The notes beneath the pieces are model-generated. The model ran no database searches. It saw nothing but the letters and a program-made list of their open reading frames with translations, and was not told the DNA's origin. 64,000 nt of DNA from Dillenia suffruticosa (taxonomy: Eukaryota; Streptophyta; Magnoliopsida; Dilleniales; Dilleniaceae). The stretch spans positions 2,242,001 through 2,306,000 of the forward strand of contig JAVTVX010000002.1 of NCBI GenBank assembly GCA_033439265.1, given 5' to 3'. Below are positions 46,316-58,885 of the stretch, piece by piece. The stretch's first letter is position 1. Each line of letters opens with the position of its first letter. The translations under genes and the position numbers were made by a program.

Positions 46316-49300
46316 CCAAATGTAGAAAAATAAAATGGTAACAAAAGAAATAGTGCATACGTCGCCTATAATCAAAATCAGCCACCAAATTTTTAGACCA
46401 AAAAAACAAAAAAAGCCACGAAAATGAAGTCAATATAAGAAGGGTAGAAAAGGAAAAGAAAAAGAAAGTCGGGTAAAAAGAGAGCCATGTGCGGTGCAAA
46501 TACGATGAGGCGGCAAGAGTCGTCATGTCTTTGATGACTACGGTTTTTCTGAGGAGAGGAAAAAAAAAAAAATACTCTAGTCAACGGATGGGGTCCACGC
46601 GGGCATGCGCGCGTGGGTGGACATCTGGGTCCCACCTTCTGTCTCTCTCCTCAGAGTCAGAGCCCCGATAGCGATTGTTCCGTTTGTCCATCACCTCTCT
46701 CTCTCTCATTTCCTATTTATTTTTTCTATTTATTTATTTTTTTTTAATATTAGTTTCTAATATATTTTATAACACTGTGAATTTGATCCCTACCGACGGA
46801 CTAGATTGCACCAAAATTTTCTGGTTCAGACATAATTACAAAATTATTATTTTAAATTAAATTAAAAAATTATTTATAAAATACACCCAATTAATTGAAT
46901 TATAAAAAATATTTTATAATTTATTAGTAATAAAGTTATGATAATAGATTCATTCTAAATAGGGCAATTCTAACTTTTATATTAAATGTGAAAGGAATAA
47001 CAATACTAATTAATTAAAAATATATCTATTGATCCGTTTAAAAATTATTATTTAATAAGTATAAATAACATTATTAATAATGAATGATATAAATTAAATG
47101 GATACAAAGAAATAAAATGCAAAAAAAAAAAAATTTACTCGAACAAAATTGAAAACAAATGACCTGAAAAATTAGTAAAATTTTGGAGGAAGGAATCAAA
47201 CCACAGGGGCTTGATGCTCTAATCATTTGACGCAGCCTAAACGCACACGCCATTCCTCCTAAACATATGACATAGGAATAATAGGTACGGGCCAAATTAT
47301 ATCTTGCATCATCCGACAAAAGACATCAATGGAGGGCTTGACAATTGTATCTTCTACCCCGACACCTTGACTTGCTCATAGTTAAGGTCTTGACTTTCAT
47401 AATTGTATTTACCACCCATTATATGGTATCCCTTTTTTTTTTTTCCTTTGCTTCAATCAAAATAAGGAATAAAATATTTTAGTGCTACACTCAAAATGCT
47501 AGACTCTTGCCGATAGAGATTTGATGAGGCTTTTTTATTGGACAAAGATTGTTGATTTTGAATATTAAGAAGTGATTTCAGCTTTGCTTTGTCTTAGATT
47601 AATTGACCAATGTTCTAATTAATTGTTTGTTGCATATTCCCCTATTTGGTATTTGAGTTTTTTCTTTTTTAAACTTAAAGTCCGTCTTCTCTATACACAA
47701 TATATAAAATCGAAATCTTATATAAGAATATCAGTATCTAGTCATTGAACTAATTAGATATCGAAAAACATTAACTATAATCCCATATGTAAGTACAAAA
47801 TTTACTTAGAGAGAGATTTGTGTAATTATGATATTTATAAGGAAAACTTTTTTTTTATTCTTTATTGTATATAATATTTATTACAAGTTAAAAGATTTTG
47901 TTTCTTTTTTAAAAACTATAAGTCAAAATATGCAAAATCAAGAGAGTGGGCGTTTAGTGCCACACCTAGTGAAGCCCTAGATTAACCAATAGAGATTAAA
48001 GACAAATCATCATATCATGAAGGTTAAGCTTCTTCCAAGAGACCTTTGTTCTCAGTGGGGTAGTCTAATTATATGTTATTCACCCAGCAGGCACTAGTTG
48101 CAAATTATGATTCAAAATTGGAAAATGTGACTCATGATTCCAAATCCCAATATTTGCGGGAAAAAATGTGTCAAAAAATAATGAAGAAGAAACAGGGCGA
48201 AAGGGAATGGAGTAGGCCAACTATTCTTTCATAATTTTAAATATTAATTTCTCTCAAAAAATTATAATCTTTACATACTTTAAAAGTATATTTCTAAATA
48301 TATGTTATATTTTTATGCCTTTTATCTGAATCTAAATTTTTAACTTTTAATATAAGACGAACAAAAGAAACCTTCTCCAATCTGATTCAATATTAATATC
48401 TCTTCAACATTATTTCGATCTCAACTATTTAAATCTCTTTTGATATCTTGAAGAATGATAAATAATATCAGTTAAACTATAACACATTGACTTATTTTGC
48501 CAAACTTGAATCTACCATAGCAACCTATGGATGGGCTTCTTAAATTAGAATTTATATATATTTATTGTGTTAATTTACTCCAAAAAAAAGAATGGGAAAA
48601 TCCATTTTGACATTTTTTCTATGCATTTTTTGAGGTTTTCATGTGCAAATGTTCTCCAAATTTGTTTGGTTCTCAAAATAAGGTGGATCTATTAGACCCT
48701 TTGTTTTTTTTTTTTTTCTTTTAGTTATCTAATGATATGAATTTGAGATTACCATATTAAAAAAATAAAATTTGTATCACTAATCTGTTCCCTTAGGGAC
48801 ATCCAGGTCCTTTATTTCAAGATCAAAGTTTATGGATTGCGTATCGATGTGGACATGAGTGGGAAAGTTGTCTCTTCTCTTCTCATGTCCCTCACGATTC
48901 TCATGGCATATTTCATTTTCTTTGCGGAATGAGAAAGTTTAATGCTTTTAACTTCTTTTAGGCATCTAAAGTTAGTCACATTTTTCAATATAAAAAATTA
49001 ATAAGAATGGAATAATAATAATTTAAATCCCATAATAGAAAATTTTTAACTTCAACTTATAAAATTTTACATTTTCTGAATAAAAAATACTTTAATTAAA
49101 AAATATTATACTTAAAATAGATGAAAATAAATTCAGCTCAGTTCAAGTTTTTCAGATGGGCCATAGTGGTAAATTCTGGAAACCTTGTGAAGAATAAGAT
49201 CACGAAGAAATTATAATCACATGACTTTAAGAAATATTAATTAAGAATAATTAAACCTAATCTAAAATAGTTTCCCTTATAAAAAAGTAGAGAACTTGCG

Positions 49301-52280
49301 ACTACGCTCTTCTAGGATTAATAAATCATATTTAATTATTTTAATTTTAACTCATAAAACTTTGTATGTTTTAAGAAAATTGTAATTAGAAAAAAGATCT
49401 TATTAATATAATTATGAAAAAGAAATAAATTAAATTAAACCGAAACCGCAGAGGTTTAGAACTAGCTTCCTCCACACTCACTCTCTCGTCTGAGAATGCT
49501 ACGTCAGAAATGTGGTAATCATGACGTAATACAAAGTGACAAATTTTAATTTAATTGCTATTTCAGAATTTCGGACACGGCGACAATCCCCACAGAGAGA
49601 GAGAGAGAGAGAGAGAGAGGATGGGGGACAGACCACACGAGTAAGAGAATGACCAGGAGGTAGGAGATGATCATGTGGGGTTCTATATCTTACGGTCCAC
49701 ATACCTATAATTTTAATTTTTTTATATTTAATATTTTTTTTTGGTGCGTTGATTTGATTTCAACTTTCAATCTTGAGGTATAAAATATCGGTCTAGTCAA
49801 CCAGGGACTAGAGTAAAACACGCACCGTGTGGAACCGGTCGAAGCACAGCCGCCCATTATGAATTAGGTAAGTTTCGCCTTTTTATATATATATTTTTTT
49901 TGAGAAAAATAAATTCTATTTCTGAAAATTGAATCTGAATTTTCAAATAAAAAATAAATAATTTTACCATCAATTTTCAGTCTTACTTACGAAAATCCGT
50001 TTAAATATCTCAGGAAGCAAATACAATCCGAATTACACAATATATTAATAAATAAAACTCATTTATAATAAACAAAATCTTTTTTAAATTATTATTATTA
50101 TTATTATTTTACTTAAATAACGTCACTCAATTAGATGGCAACACAAGTCACCATACTTGGACCGATAGATAGATTTAGAGCCAGATTAATGATTTTAAGT
50201 GTGTGCTTATGTCACAAAACATGAAATTAGTGATAATCTAATCCCCCAGCTTTTATCTGATTGACTTGCTGTGAGTTTAAAGGTGGGTCATTCGAGCTTT
50301 TTTCCAAGACAACAAAAGTCAAGAAGCGATGAGCATTTGAAACTAAAGAAGGTCAACGGGTATGATTTTGGGGCTTGACTTGTGTTGCAAAATGAATGGT
50401 AAGGATGGCATGGCTTTGTCACAACACTGTCTACCTTCAACTTAATTAGTTTCACATTTTATTGTATTTACATCAAATATTTTGGGTCTGGTATAAAGTG
50501 CAAAGTCCACGTGCATATGTATGTATAAATATATCTCCCTCGGCACATGAACCCTCTTTGTAGGCCACGAGTTTTGAAAGATACGCGAGACCAAAGTGTT
50601 TGTTTTTTAGATTTTCTCGTTCTTTTCTTGATCGATCGATATTTAAAATCATAATCCAATTAATCCGACTCAAATTACAATCGAATTCCCTTTAAGAAAA
50701 ATTCTACTTTCCATTTCAAAATTTGAATTCAAATTTTGATTAAAAAATTTATCATTTTCTTTTCACTAAATCAATTATTCGTTATTTTTCTCTCTCCTGC
50801 TTAAACCTAGACATGACGTCTTGGTAACCTATCCAAATCCTTTTCACCCTCACCTACTCCCTCTCCAAATAAATTAATCCAAATTCTCATTCTTCACCAA
50901 TTGCGATAATATCTTTTGTTATAAGACAAATATTTTGAGCTTTTATCTTGACAAATAATAAAAGGTGATACAAAATAAATTGTCCATTTATCGGTTTGCT
51001 GCCTATAATCCGGATTTTCTTTCTTTATTATCTTTATTATTTTTCTAATCAGTAATTTTTTACTAAATAAATCTTACTAGTTTAACATTTCTCAAGTAGA
51101 CCATGCCATCTTTAAACAACTTGAAGTTCTCTTTTTTAATTTTAATTTTTTTTATATGATTGTCGTTGCTTATCTAACTATCTATCATAAGATTCACTTA
51201 TTTTTAATCATCTGGCTCTAAGATATACTAATATTTTTGTATTGCATCACCCACCAAATAAAAGTTTATTGGACTTTTCTATGTTCCAACGAAGGATAAT
51301 TTAAAAAAAAAAAAAAAAACAATTTGACTAGTGGGCAAGTGTCATGTCACTCAAAATTAGTCATCTCCCCCTTGGTGGGATTGACATGGATACTTGACCT
51401 GACCCTCCTTCGCTGAAACATTCCTTTAGTCTATGATTGGGTTCCATGCTTAATTCCACAAGAAAATTACAAAATTTGAGGACATGGGGTTGATAGCTGT
51501 GTCTCTTATGCGTTTTTCCTTTAGTTCTTCATGATAGTTCTTCTGACCATCTTTGTCTGATGCTATATATAATAAATTATTTCTAATAATAACTATTTAA
51601 ATTTTAAACAAAACATGAAGGACTCAACCATAATTAACCTTGTCTATAATATTCAATCATGTTACTAAACACAATGATAATCCCTCTTCATGTGGCTTCA
51701 GACGCTTCAATAATTAATTAAAAATATTTACATATATTCTTTTTTTTTGTGCTTAACCTAAAAAAAGCACATATTGGTGAGCAATTTCCTTTTTTTTTTT
51801 TTTTTAATTCCACATGGATGTTTTATTGTTGATTGACACGTCGAATGACCTCAGTTTTGCATCATCAAGAATAAGAAATAATTAAATATAAAGAGATAAA
51901 AATTATAGGACACATATATCTAATATTATATCGAAGAACCATGAAAAAGCAATGTGAATATGTCTGTGAAAGAGAAGGGTTTTTATTTATTTAAAGGTTT
52001 CGTGATGGTGTAATGGAGAATGAGAGATTGGATGGGCCTATTTCTGAAATTCATATCTCTCTTTCTTTGGTAGTCATCATTGGTACTGCAAAAAGTTATT
52101 TTAATCAAGCTTTAGGTGTATGGCCAGAACATTTTCTTTTATTCTATAATAAAAAAAGGATTGAATATTTCCTTTTGGGTTCCATTCTCTTCCCTGCCCA
52201 ACTACTCTGGGCCTTTATATCATGAAGTGGGCTAAAAGAATTTGAAAATGTTGCATAGAGGATTCGCCCACGGGGGGACC
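46316..52280. other. gene-poor spacer with repeat fragments
   Basis: No gene recognised. A tRNA-like remnant lies on the minus strand at about 47170-47260 (TGATTAGAGC followed by the B-box-like GGTTTGATTCC). A possible SINE tail lies at about 49730-49850 on the minus strand (TCAAATCAACGCACC plus poly-A). A (GA)n run sits at 49594-49619. A GC-rich patch at 46585-46640 includes GCATGCGCGCG. None has firm boundaries. Confidence 0.4.
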
Positions 52281-52306
52281 AATCTTAACATGATACATCT
52301 CACCCA

Positions 52307-52343
<37 letters not shown>

Positions 52344-52354
52344 ACATAATACAT
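52281..52354 (+). mobile_element. tiny CTCACCCAC-poly(A) insertion with 18-bp duplication
   Basis: AATCTTAACATGATACAT (52281-52298) and AATCTTAACATAATACAT (52337-52354) differ at one base. Between them are CTCACCCAC and about 29 A. The long, uninterrupted A tail suggests that this is the youngest of the tiny insertions. Confidence 0.75.
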
Positions 52355-53046
52355 AAATACATGATTTTTTTTTACTTGACCACAGAACATAAGAAAACAC
52401 TATTAATTTTGTTCTAACGGTTATGGAATCAAATTTAAAAATTGACACTTCAAATGTCTATTTTTCTATTTTCAAAACTCAAATTTAAGATTTAAATTAA
52501 GAAAATTTAGTATTGTATTACTAATCGTGAGGTAACATTGTCTACATAAATAATTATCACATACGTGTTTGTGTAGATCAAACAATGAAAATAGGTTTGA
52601 GCTCCGGATATAACAAAATTTCTCACTTAAAAGAGTCCCATCATATTATTCATTTTACCTAACATGTAATAGGGTCGAAGCCAACAGATCCCCGCCCCGG
52701 CCCCGGCCCCTCCCCCTCTCAATTTTTTTTTTTTTAAATATATTAATATATGTACTCATTAACAACATTTCAATAAATACCATGAAAATTTTCGGAAATA
52801 CTGCTAAAAATCTTTAAAATGTCATTAAAAAATCTTTAAAATATTATTATAATCTTTTAAACTCTAATTTATTTCTTAATAATAATAATACCTGCTCTTT
52901 GCATATTGTACTTTTCCCTATTAATATAAGTTTTTGATTTTAGCCCGCATATTAGTGATTAAAATTAACACACGCCCGGAGCTGATGTCAATAGACCAGC
53001 CAAGACTTTGAGAGAACCATTGTCTTTTTGGTCCCAGTAAGGGCAT
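52355..53046. other. AT-rich spacer with a C-rich patch
   Basis: Nothing coding. A C-rich patch of repeated CCCCGGCC words lies at 52690-52718, unusual in this AT-rich setting. Confidence 0.5.
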
Positions 53047-53249
53047 GTTACATTTTTTTTTTATTTTTTTTTATATTATACTGTTCGACATCTAAAATCA
53101 TATTTTGATTAATTTAATTTAAATATTTATTATGTCTATTTTAAAAGACAATTCTTTCAATTTAATTCTTTTTATAAAATAAATATTAAACTCAAAATTT
53201 ATTTAAAAGATTTAATATATTTATCGATTATACGAACCATCGTTACATT
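53047..53249 (-). mobile_element. SINE family A copy 3
   Basis: On the minus strand this matches the 3' half of the 999-1180 element closely: TTAATCAAAATATGATTTTA against TTAATCAAAATATGACTCTA, followed by GATGTCGAACAGTATA and a poly-A tail. The 8-bp word GTTACATT flanks the body (53047-53054 and 53242-53249). The 5' half is heavily decayed. Confidence 0.6.
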
Positions 53250-54056
53250 GATATTACATTTTGTCGATGTAATTGTCACTCTCTCTTGACATAATTCTCT
53301 TTTAAGAGTAAATCAAAGGCAAGTGGACCAATTTGTCTTAATGTCCTATCACGCAGGGGCGGAGATTGATGGACATAAAATCAAGTTTTATGTCACCCCC
53401 CATTTTCTCATTTAGGACAAACAATGTGATGCAAATCCTTCATCATTTCCGGTACGATTCTATTAAGTTCTAAACCAAACAAAATTCCAAATGGAATCCT
53501 CAAAAGGGGTTATCATGTTTTTCATGGAATTCTACTTGGTTCACTAACCTTTGTCTTCCCCATTTATCATACCATGTTGCATAAAAGTTGGATTTAGTCA
53601 AATAAGTTCAAATGACGACATGTTGGGGATGAGTCAATTTTCGAAGGATTGTTGAAATGGAATGGAATTGACTAATATTTCTTTTCATTTACTTTATGCA
53701 AACATCAAATCGATGAGAATTATTGCCCTTAACAATGGTGGGTGGAAATTTTTTGGTTTTTCAATTTTGAGACCTAATTTTACTTTTCTTCTTATATTCC
53801 TTTTCCCTGCATACTATTTTGTTTTCTTTTTTAAATTTTTTTCTATCAAAAATACTAATTTATATTTTTATATATTTGGGTTAGATCAATTACGATTTTC
53901 AAATTTTGTTTTGTTTTTATATGTTTTAATAGGAGTTAAAATTTACTTGACATACGCCGCCGACCGATAATCACACATTTAAAGATGCAAAGGGTGTAAG
54001 TAAAATGCAAATTGTCACTTAATTAAAATGAATTTGAGTAATTAATCTTCTCATGC
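53250..54056. other. AT-rich spacer
   Basis: The 102-codon plus-strand frame at 53662-53970 is very rich in Phe and Leu because the DNA is T-rich. No domain or exon partner was found, so no gene is called. Confidence 0.5.
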
Positions 54057-54098
54057 ATGATCTTTAGTTTTTTTTTTTTTTGTGTTATTATGATCTTT
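54057..54098 (-). mobile_element. possible tiny poly-A insertion with 9-bp duplication
   Basis: ATGATCTTT at 54057-54065 and 54090-54098 flanks a short insert that on the minus strand reads AATAACAC followed by a run of A. The duplication is short, so this is the weakest member of the tiny-insertion group. Confidence 0.4.
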
Positions 54099-55056
54099 CA
54101 ATTTTCCCATTTTCCTATGGTTTTTCCATAATGTCTTCATGCCTTTGCACCACCCAACGGATACATTGTTATTCACGGATTTTCAAAATTATTCCCCGGA
54201 AGTTTTTGTGGGTGGAAATTGCTGGTGTTTCGTTGATATCCCTTTTGGATGTGAAACTAGTCTGAAAAACTAAGCTTGGGTAACAAATTTGAATGAAAAA
54301 TATATGAATAAGATCTCTATAAATTTTGATTTTTTTTTTCAAAATTTGAAATTTATGATTTAGACCTTTTCAAGATTAGTTACATGAACAAGATCTGAAA
54401 AATAAGCTAAGTCATTAATAGTATGGATCGTACTCTTATACATAAACCAACGAAAGTACTTAAATTCATTTTAAATTCAATTTACGAAAAAACTCAAATT
54501 CATCAGCTCCTGGTTAGTGCATTGGGGTTTCACCTGAAACACAAGTACAAGAACTTGGTTACTATGAGCAAATCACCATAAACCCACTTCACATCAACAT
54601 CATGGTCTTCTCAAAGTGCAAATTGAGGGAAGACAAAGGCTAAAATTGAGACAGAACACTAAAGGACGAAAACCCAATTCATTCAATTTAACAAATATTA
54701 CGTTTATGAAGACAATTTTTCACAACTGAACTGAAAATTATATAGTGGCTGTAGAAATAAATTTATTCAAATTTGGCTCTAAAATTGTTGGAGCCGAACG
54801 TGGGGCTTTCATACGAACCAAATTGAGTTCGAACCGGCTCGACTCGACTCGATTTTGATCAAGTTCGTGATGTAATTCAGTCAAATTCAAGTAATATAAT
54901 TTTAAACTCAAAAGTTTATCGAATAATTTGATAACATCTATTAATATATATATATATATATTATTATAATATAAAAAATAATAGAATATATATTATATAT
55001 ATACAAATTATTCATCGAGTTTGAATTTGAGTTCGAGCGGTTTTATTATACAAACG

Positions 55057-55267
55057 AGTTGAATTCTTTTTTTTTTATAATATACCAACCGGGATCCGGA
55101 GTCATATTCTGACTAATTCGGTTCAGAACTTGCAGTGACCTATTTAAGGGGTTATTCTCCCAACGTAGTTTTTTTTATACTCAAATCGCGAGTTGAACTC
55201 AAGAACTTAGTTAAGGGACCTAATATCACATCTCATTAAAAACTGTCTGTAGGTATAAGTTGAATTC
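55057..55267 (-). mobile_element. SINE family A copy 4
   Basis: The body is 55067-55257 on the minus strand, flanked by the 10-bp duplication AGTTGAATTC (55057-55066 and 55258-55267). It aligns along its whole length with 999-1180: GATGTGATATTAGGTCCCTT, AACTAAGTTCTTGAGTTCAAC, TTAAATAGGTCACTGCAAGTTC, ATATGACTCCGGATCC, GGTTGGTAT and then a poly-A tail. Confidence 0.75.
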
Positions 55268-55346
55268 AAATCACATTATTTATTACTTATCTAGCTCGAG
55301 TTCAAGTTCAAGTTCAAATTCGATTAAAAAATTTGAATTTAAATTC

Positions 55347-55454
55347 GAGTTGAGGGTCCCCAAGGGGATAATTTAGTGGTATAAATCTCTCTCTCCAAAT
55401 TTGATCATTTTAGTTTCAAATCCTTACCAAAAAAAAAAAAAAAATTGAGTTGAG
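55347..55454 (+). mobile_element. short (~92 bp) tRNA-derived SINE ending in ACC-poly(A)
   Basis: The body 55355-55446 is flanked by GAGTTGAG (55347-55354 and 55447-55454). It has an A-box-like TTTAGTGGTATAA and a B-box-like GTTTCAAATCC, spaced as in a tRNA. It ends CTTACC followed directly by about 17 A. The ACC-A terminus matches the ends of the tiny insertions at 22071, 46267 and 52281, so this may be a near-full-length relative of those fragments. Confidence 0.6.
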
Positions 55455-55646
55455 CGATAATTGGGCTGGACTTATATCGAATGCACCCCTGGAACCCAAC
55501 GCGTGGGGTCAAAACCCAAATAAACTAGGACGCCCATGCTCAATTTCAAAATCCGATGTAATTCTGGGCCAGATGTTTTTCGCCTGATACTTCAAAATTC
55601 TATCGCCTCTGCGGTAGCGTAAAATTTTCAGGCCCGACGGGCCACT

Positions 55647-57279
55647 ATGGATCTTCTCTGCAACGCATACTCAACAGCTTCAGGCGAAGGCAGCGAAGAA
55701 CCAAACCCTAAACCTAAACCTAAACCCTACCTCGAAACCCTGCAAACAATACTTTCTTCGAAGCGATTCAAGCCCTCTCCTTCAATTTCCACAATCTACA
55801 ATGCCTCCAAATCAGAAGTTGCGGCACTTGGTTCGGTTCTGGGAAGATACATATCCAAGAGAGAGAGATATGCTCCTGCTGCTGCTGCTGCTGCCTCTTC
55901 TTCGGTTTCTAGCGTTTGTGATTTCTGTACTGCGTCAACCCATTCTTCCGCTATTCTCTCTCCTGGTTTGTGCTCGTCTGTCTTTCTCTTTCCTTGTTTC
56001 TTTCACATTTCTATTGTTTGTTTCGTTTATTTTTTTTGGTCAAATATTGGAAAAATTTAGACAATGCTGTTATTAATTAAAGTCTTTTGAGAATTTGAGA
56101 ACTTAGGTAGAATTATTAATCATCGTTATTAATTAAGGTTTATGACAAATGAGCAGTCTACAGTGTACTCATGTTATTTTCAACTGCATACTCTTAGAAC
56201 ACTTCCTTATTTATATACTTGTGCAGCTATAAATTAAGAAAACTATGTATAGTTGGAGGTTTTGAGGGAGAGGGGAGTGGTGGCTGGTGGGAAAGGAAGT
56301 TGAATAAAAGAGAGAGGATGGATTAGTCCTTCCCTTTGTTTGGAAGTTCCAAAAAATTATTGAAAGCAAAGGGAAAAATTAATTTTTGTTGTATTTCTAA
56401 AATTTCATTTAAAGTAAAGATATATAAACCCTTCCCTCCAATCACCCCAAATCCAGAGTGAACGATTTTTTTGAACAGTTGGAGAGGATTGAAGGTTTTT
56501 GGGTTCCCTTCAATCCCCTCCCCTTTTCTTACAGTTATGTCTTTTTTCCTATCCTTCAATTTCCTCATTCCAAGTAAAACATTAATAGAGGGTAATAAGA
56601 AACTCAAAATAGAGCCACCATGTATATAAAATGGTGTATAAATATTTTTAATTTTCTAACAATAGTAGTAAGGTAAGGTATGTTTGCAATATCATGTTTA
56701 TTAGGTTATTTGAACATATAAGTTGATTTTTTGAATAGAACTTATTTAACCAGCGTGTCCATACTGTATCCTATTGTTTCTAACTTTCTCATTTCATGTC
56801 ATGTCCCATGTCCCATCTTTGTGTCCATGTCTTTAGGTTATTGTTAAGCTACCTAAGGAGATGCCCAAGTGGTGGGAGGGGAATGGTGACAACCATTTCT
56901 TTTCTTCCTTGGTTGACTCAAAAGCCTAACCCTTGCTTGTTTAGAAATTTGAAAGAATGAATGAAGTTGATGTAATGCTCATTTCTTTTTTTCACTTTTA
57001 CAAGGGAATCTTTGTTTGCAAAATATTATATTTGTAGTGCTTAGACACATATTTACTTAATAAATTTAAACATGTCATCACTCCTACTTCAATGAAATAT
57101 CTTTTTTTTTCCCTCAGTTCGAGGAAGTTTATCAGATTCAGATATACAACATGATGTTTTATTGTTGTTGAGGCATCATAAGAAGGGCCATGGACAATCA
57201 AGTGTTCCTGAAAGGTTTTCTGTCTCACTAATCCACCACACAAAGGCTGTCAATTCGATCCAATGGTCACCAACTCATG
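55647..57279 (+). CDS. WDR25-like WD40-repeat protein, 5' part (exons 1-2; continues beyond the window)
   Basis: Exon 1 is 55647-55965 and exon 2 is 57118-57279, joined in phase by GT-AG. The start MDLLCNAYSTASGEG, a Lys/Pro run (KPKPKPK), GRYISKRER, an Ala run coded by repeated GCT (about 55876-55896) and exon 2 words SDSDIQHDVL, PERFSVSLIHHTKAVNSIQWSPTH match the N terminus and first WD repeat of plant WDR25-like proteins. The remaining beta-propeller exons are not visible: intron 2 starts at 57280 and extends past 64000, filled with LINE and hAT sequence. The protein is predicted nuclear and possibly splicing-related, from the family only. Whether such a large intron is spliced is not known. 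Confidence 0.8.
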
Positions 57280-58404
57280 GTACGCACTTTTGATAAATGA
57301 TTCTTTGCCATTGTTTCTCAGGTTTCTTTTGATCATGTTTTTCACTTTTGTTGTCCTGCAGAATTTCTTGTCTATTTAATTTTTTTTCTGGGTTGCCTAC
57401 ATAAACACCATTATATTGTATATTATGGAGTTAAAAAGAATTCAAGGTTGCAGGTGTGCTCCTAACTATAGTAGTATTGAAGAAACATATGGTAAATATA
57501 AAATTAACAGCATCTTTAAAGGAAAAGAGATTTAGAAGAAAACCAAATAGTGAAGGCTTTTCAAGAAATGATCAACTTTTTTTGCCTAGACAATGTTAAG
57601 GGTTTCTCACCTCCTAAAAGCATTCTCCACATCAAAACCAACCAAAGAACGGTTAGAGGGAGTATCCTGTCTATTCTGCTTGTTGCTTTAAAACCTCCTA
57701 GCCACTCCAAGTCCAAATCCATTATTCCTGGTGTTTGAATTTTCCCCTTATGTGTATGAAGGACAAAGGAACCCTACTCTTACAACAATTGAATTCAAGA
57801 CCAACATTGACGTAAACAGTAACAGGCTCAACCTTTTTCTTGCATATGCGCCCCCAATATGTAGAACAATGCTCCTTCATTGAACATTATCTTGGGTTAA
57901 AATCCTTTTCTCCGGTAGCCTCTCACATGAAGAAAACAACTCTTGGCAAGAGGAAAGTTTCCAAATGGTTTTTATCTCTCCTTCAAAACTGGCTTAGTAG
58001 AAGCTAGTAGCATTAAGGATCTGCGATATTTGTCCTTTCATGACACCAGCTTTATTGTGATCTAGATCTACCCACCCTTTTCTGGGAAGTCAAAAGTTAA
58101 AGAAGTTGTCAGCTAACAAAGTTTACATTCTTGTGCCACTTTTCTGTTTTTTCCCCTTCCTAGCACCCCAAATTTTGTGTGACCTATACATTGTCCTATA
58201 AAGCTTTTGCTGACCTTACATTTATGCCATCTATCAAGCCGTCAAACTTTTTAAGATTTGAAAGATATTTCTCAACATTTTTATCCTTTTTCTAGTTATT
58301 AGTTTTATATGCATGCTCTTTGCACATGAGATCATTCAATGGTAGAAGGATAAAATTATATAAGTGCATAAATAATAACCACTTATATGCAAAATACAGG
58401 TGCT
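57280..58404. other. intron 2 of WD40 gene, proximal part
   Basis: No next WD40 exon was found here. The minus strand of 57550-58050 has a somewhat coding-like composition with broken frames and could be decayed LINE sequence, but no motif was clear enough to name. Confidence 0.4.
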
Positions 58405-58885
58405 TTTTTTTTTTTTTTTGATTCTAAACAAAGGCAAAACAAAAAAGGCCCAAAGGGAGGGATGTGAGACTTGCCTAAGATTAAGCAGGCTCTGCCAATC
58501 CCTAGCAAAAGCAGATAAAATCTCCCTAGGAGGATTAGAATACATAAATAAACCAGGAGGATGGAAATTTGCAAGGCTTGTTAAGGCATCAGCCACAGCA
58601 TTAGCTTCACAGAACACGAGTGATTGAAGAAGCTGGATGTTGCTTAATCCAGCGTTTACCCTCCCTAACCAGATTATCCTCCGGTTCCATGTGCTCACCA
58701 CTAAGAAAGAGGACAGCAGTACCACTAAGAAAGAGGACAGCAGTACCACTAAGAAAGAGGACAGCAGTAAGGGGATCCATTTCAATCTGCACTGGTTGAC
58801 AGTTGAAGACTATCCACCAGGCCAAGCCCATGATACAATCCCCATAATTCAGCTTGCTTCACTGTACGGTCACCCAAAAAGGTCT
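58405..58885 (-). pseudogene. LINE RNase H-like (RVT_3) domain and poly-A end
   Basis: The minus strand reads GDRTVKQAELWGLYHGLAWW, then an EMDPLTAVL word (family 'ESDSLTAV'), then SSITRVLCEANAVADALTSLA, matching the RNase H domain at the 3' end of plant L1-type LINEs (first Asp shifted to MDP, 'REAN..AD' nearly kept as CEANAVAD). A run of about 17 A on the minus strand (58406-58422) marks the element's 3' end. The frame contains a 24-bp unit repeated three times (58697-58768) and a frame shift, so it is inactive. Confidence 0.75.
58697..58768 (-). repeat. 24-bp unit repeated three times inside the LINE RNase H remnant
   Basis: Three identical 24-bp units (58697-58720, 58721-58744, 58745-58768; each begins ACCACTAAGAAAG) translate on the minus strand to repeated TAVLFLSG. 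Identity between units implies recent tandem duplication after the LINE died. Confidence 0.85.

Noticed and set aside
53662-53970. Possible small membrane protein of 102 residues
   Set aside because: Phe/Leu richness is explained by T-rich DNA; there is no homology I recognise and no flanking gene signals.
58697-58768. CRISPR-like array of 24-bp repeats
   Set aside because: Units are directly adjacent with no spacers and lie inside a LINE remnant in plant DNA.
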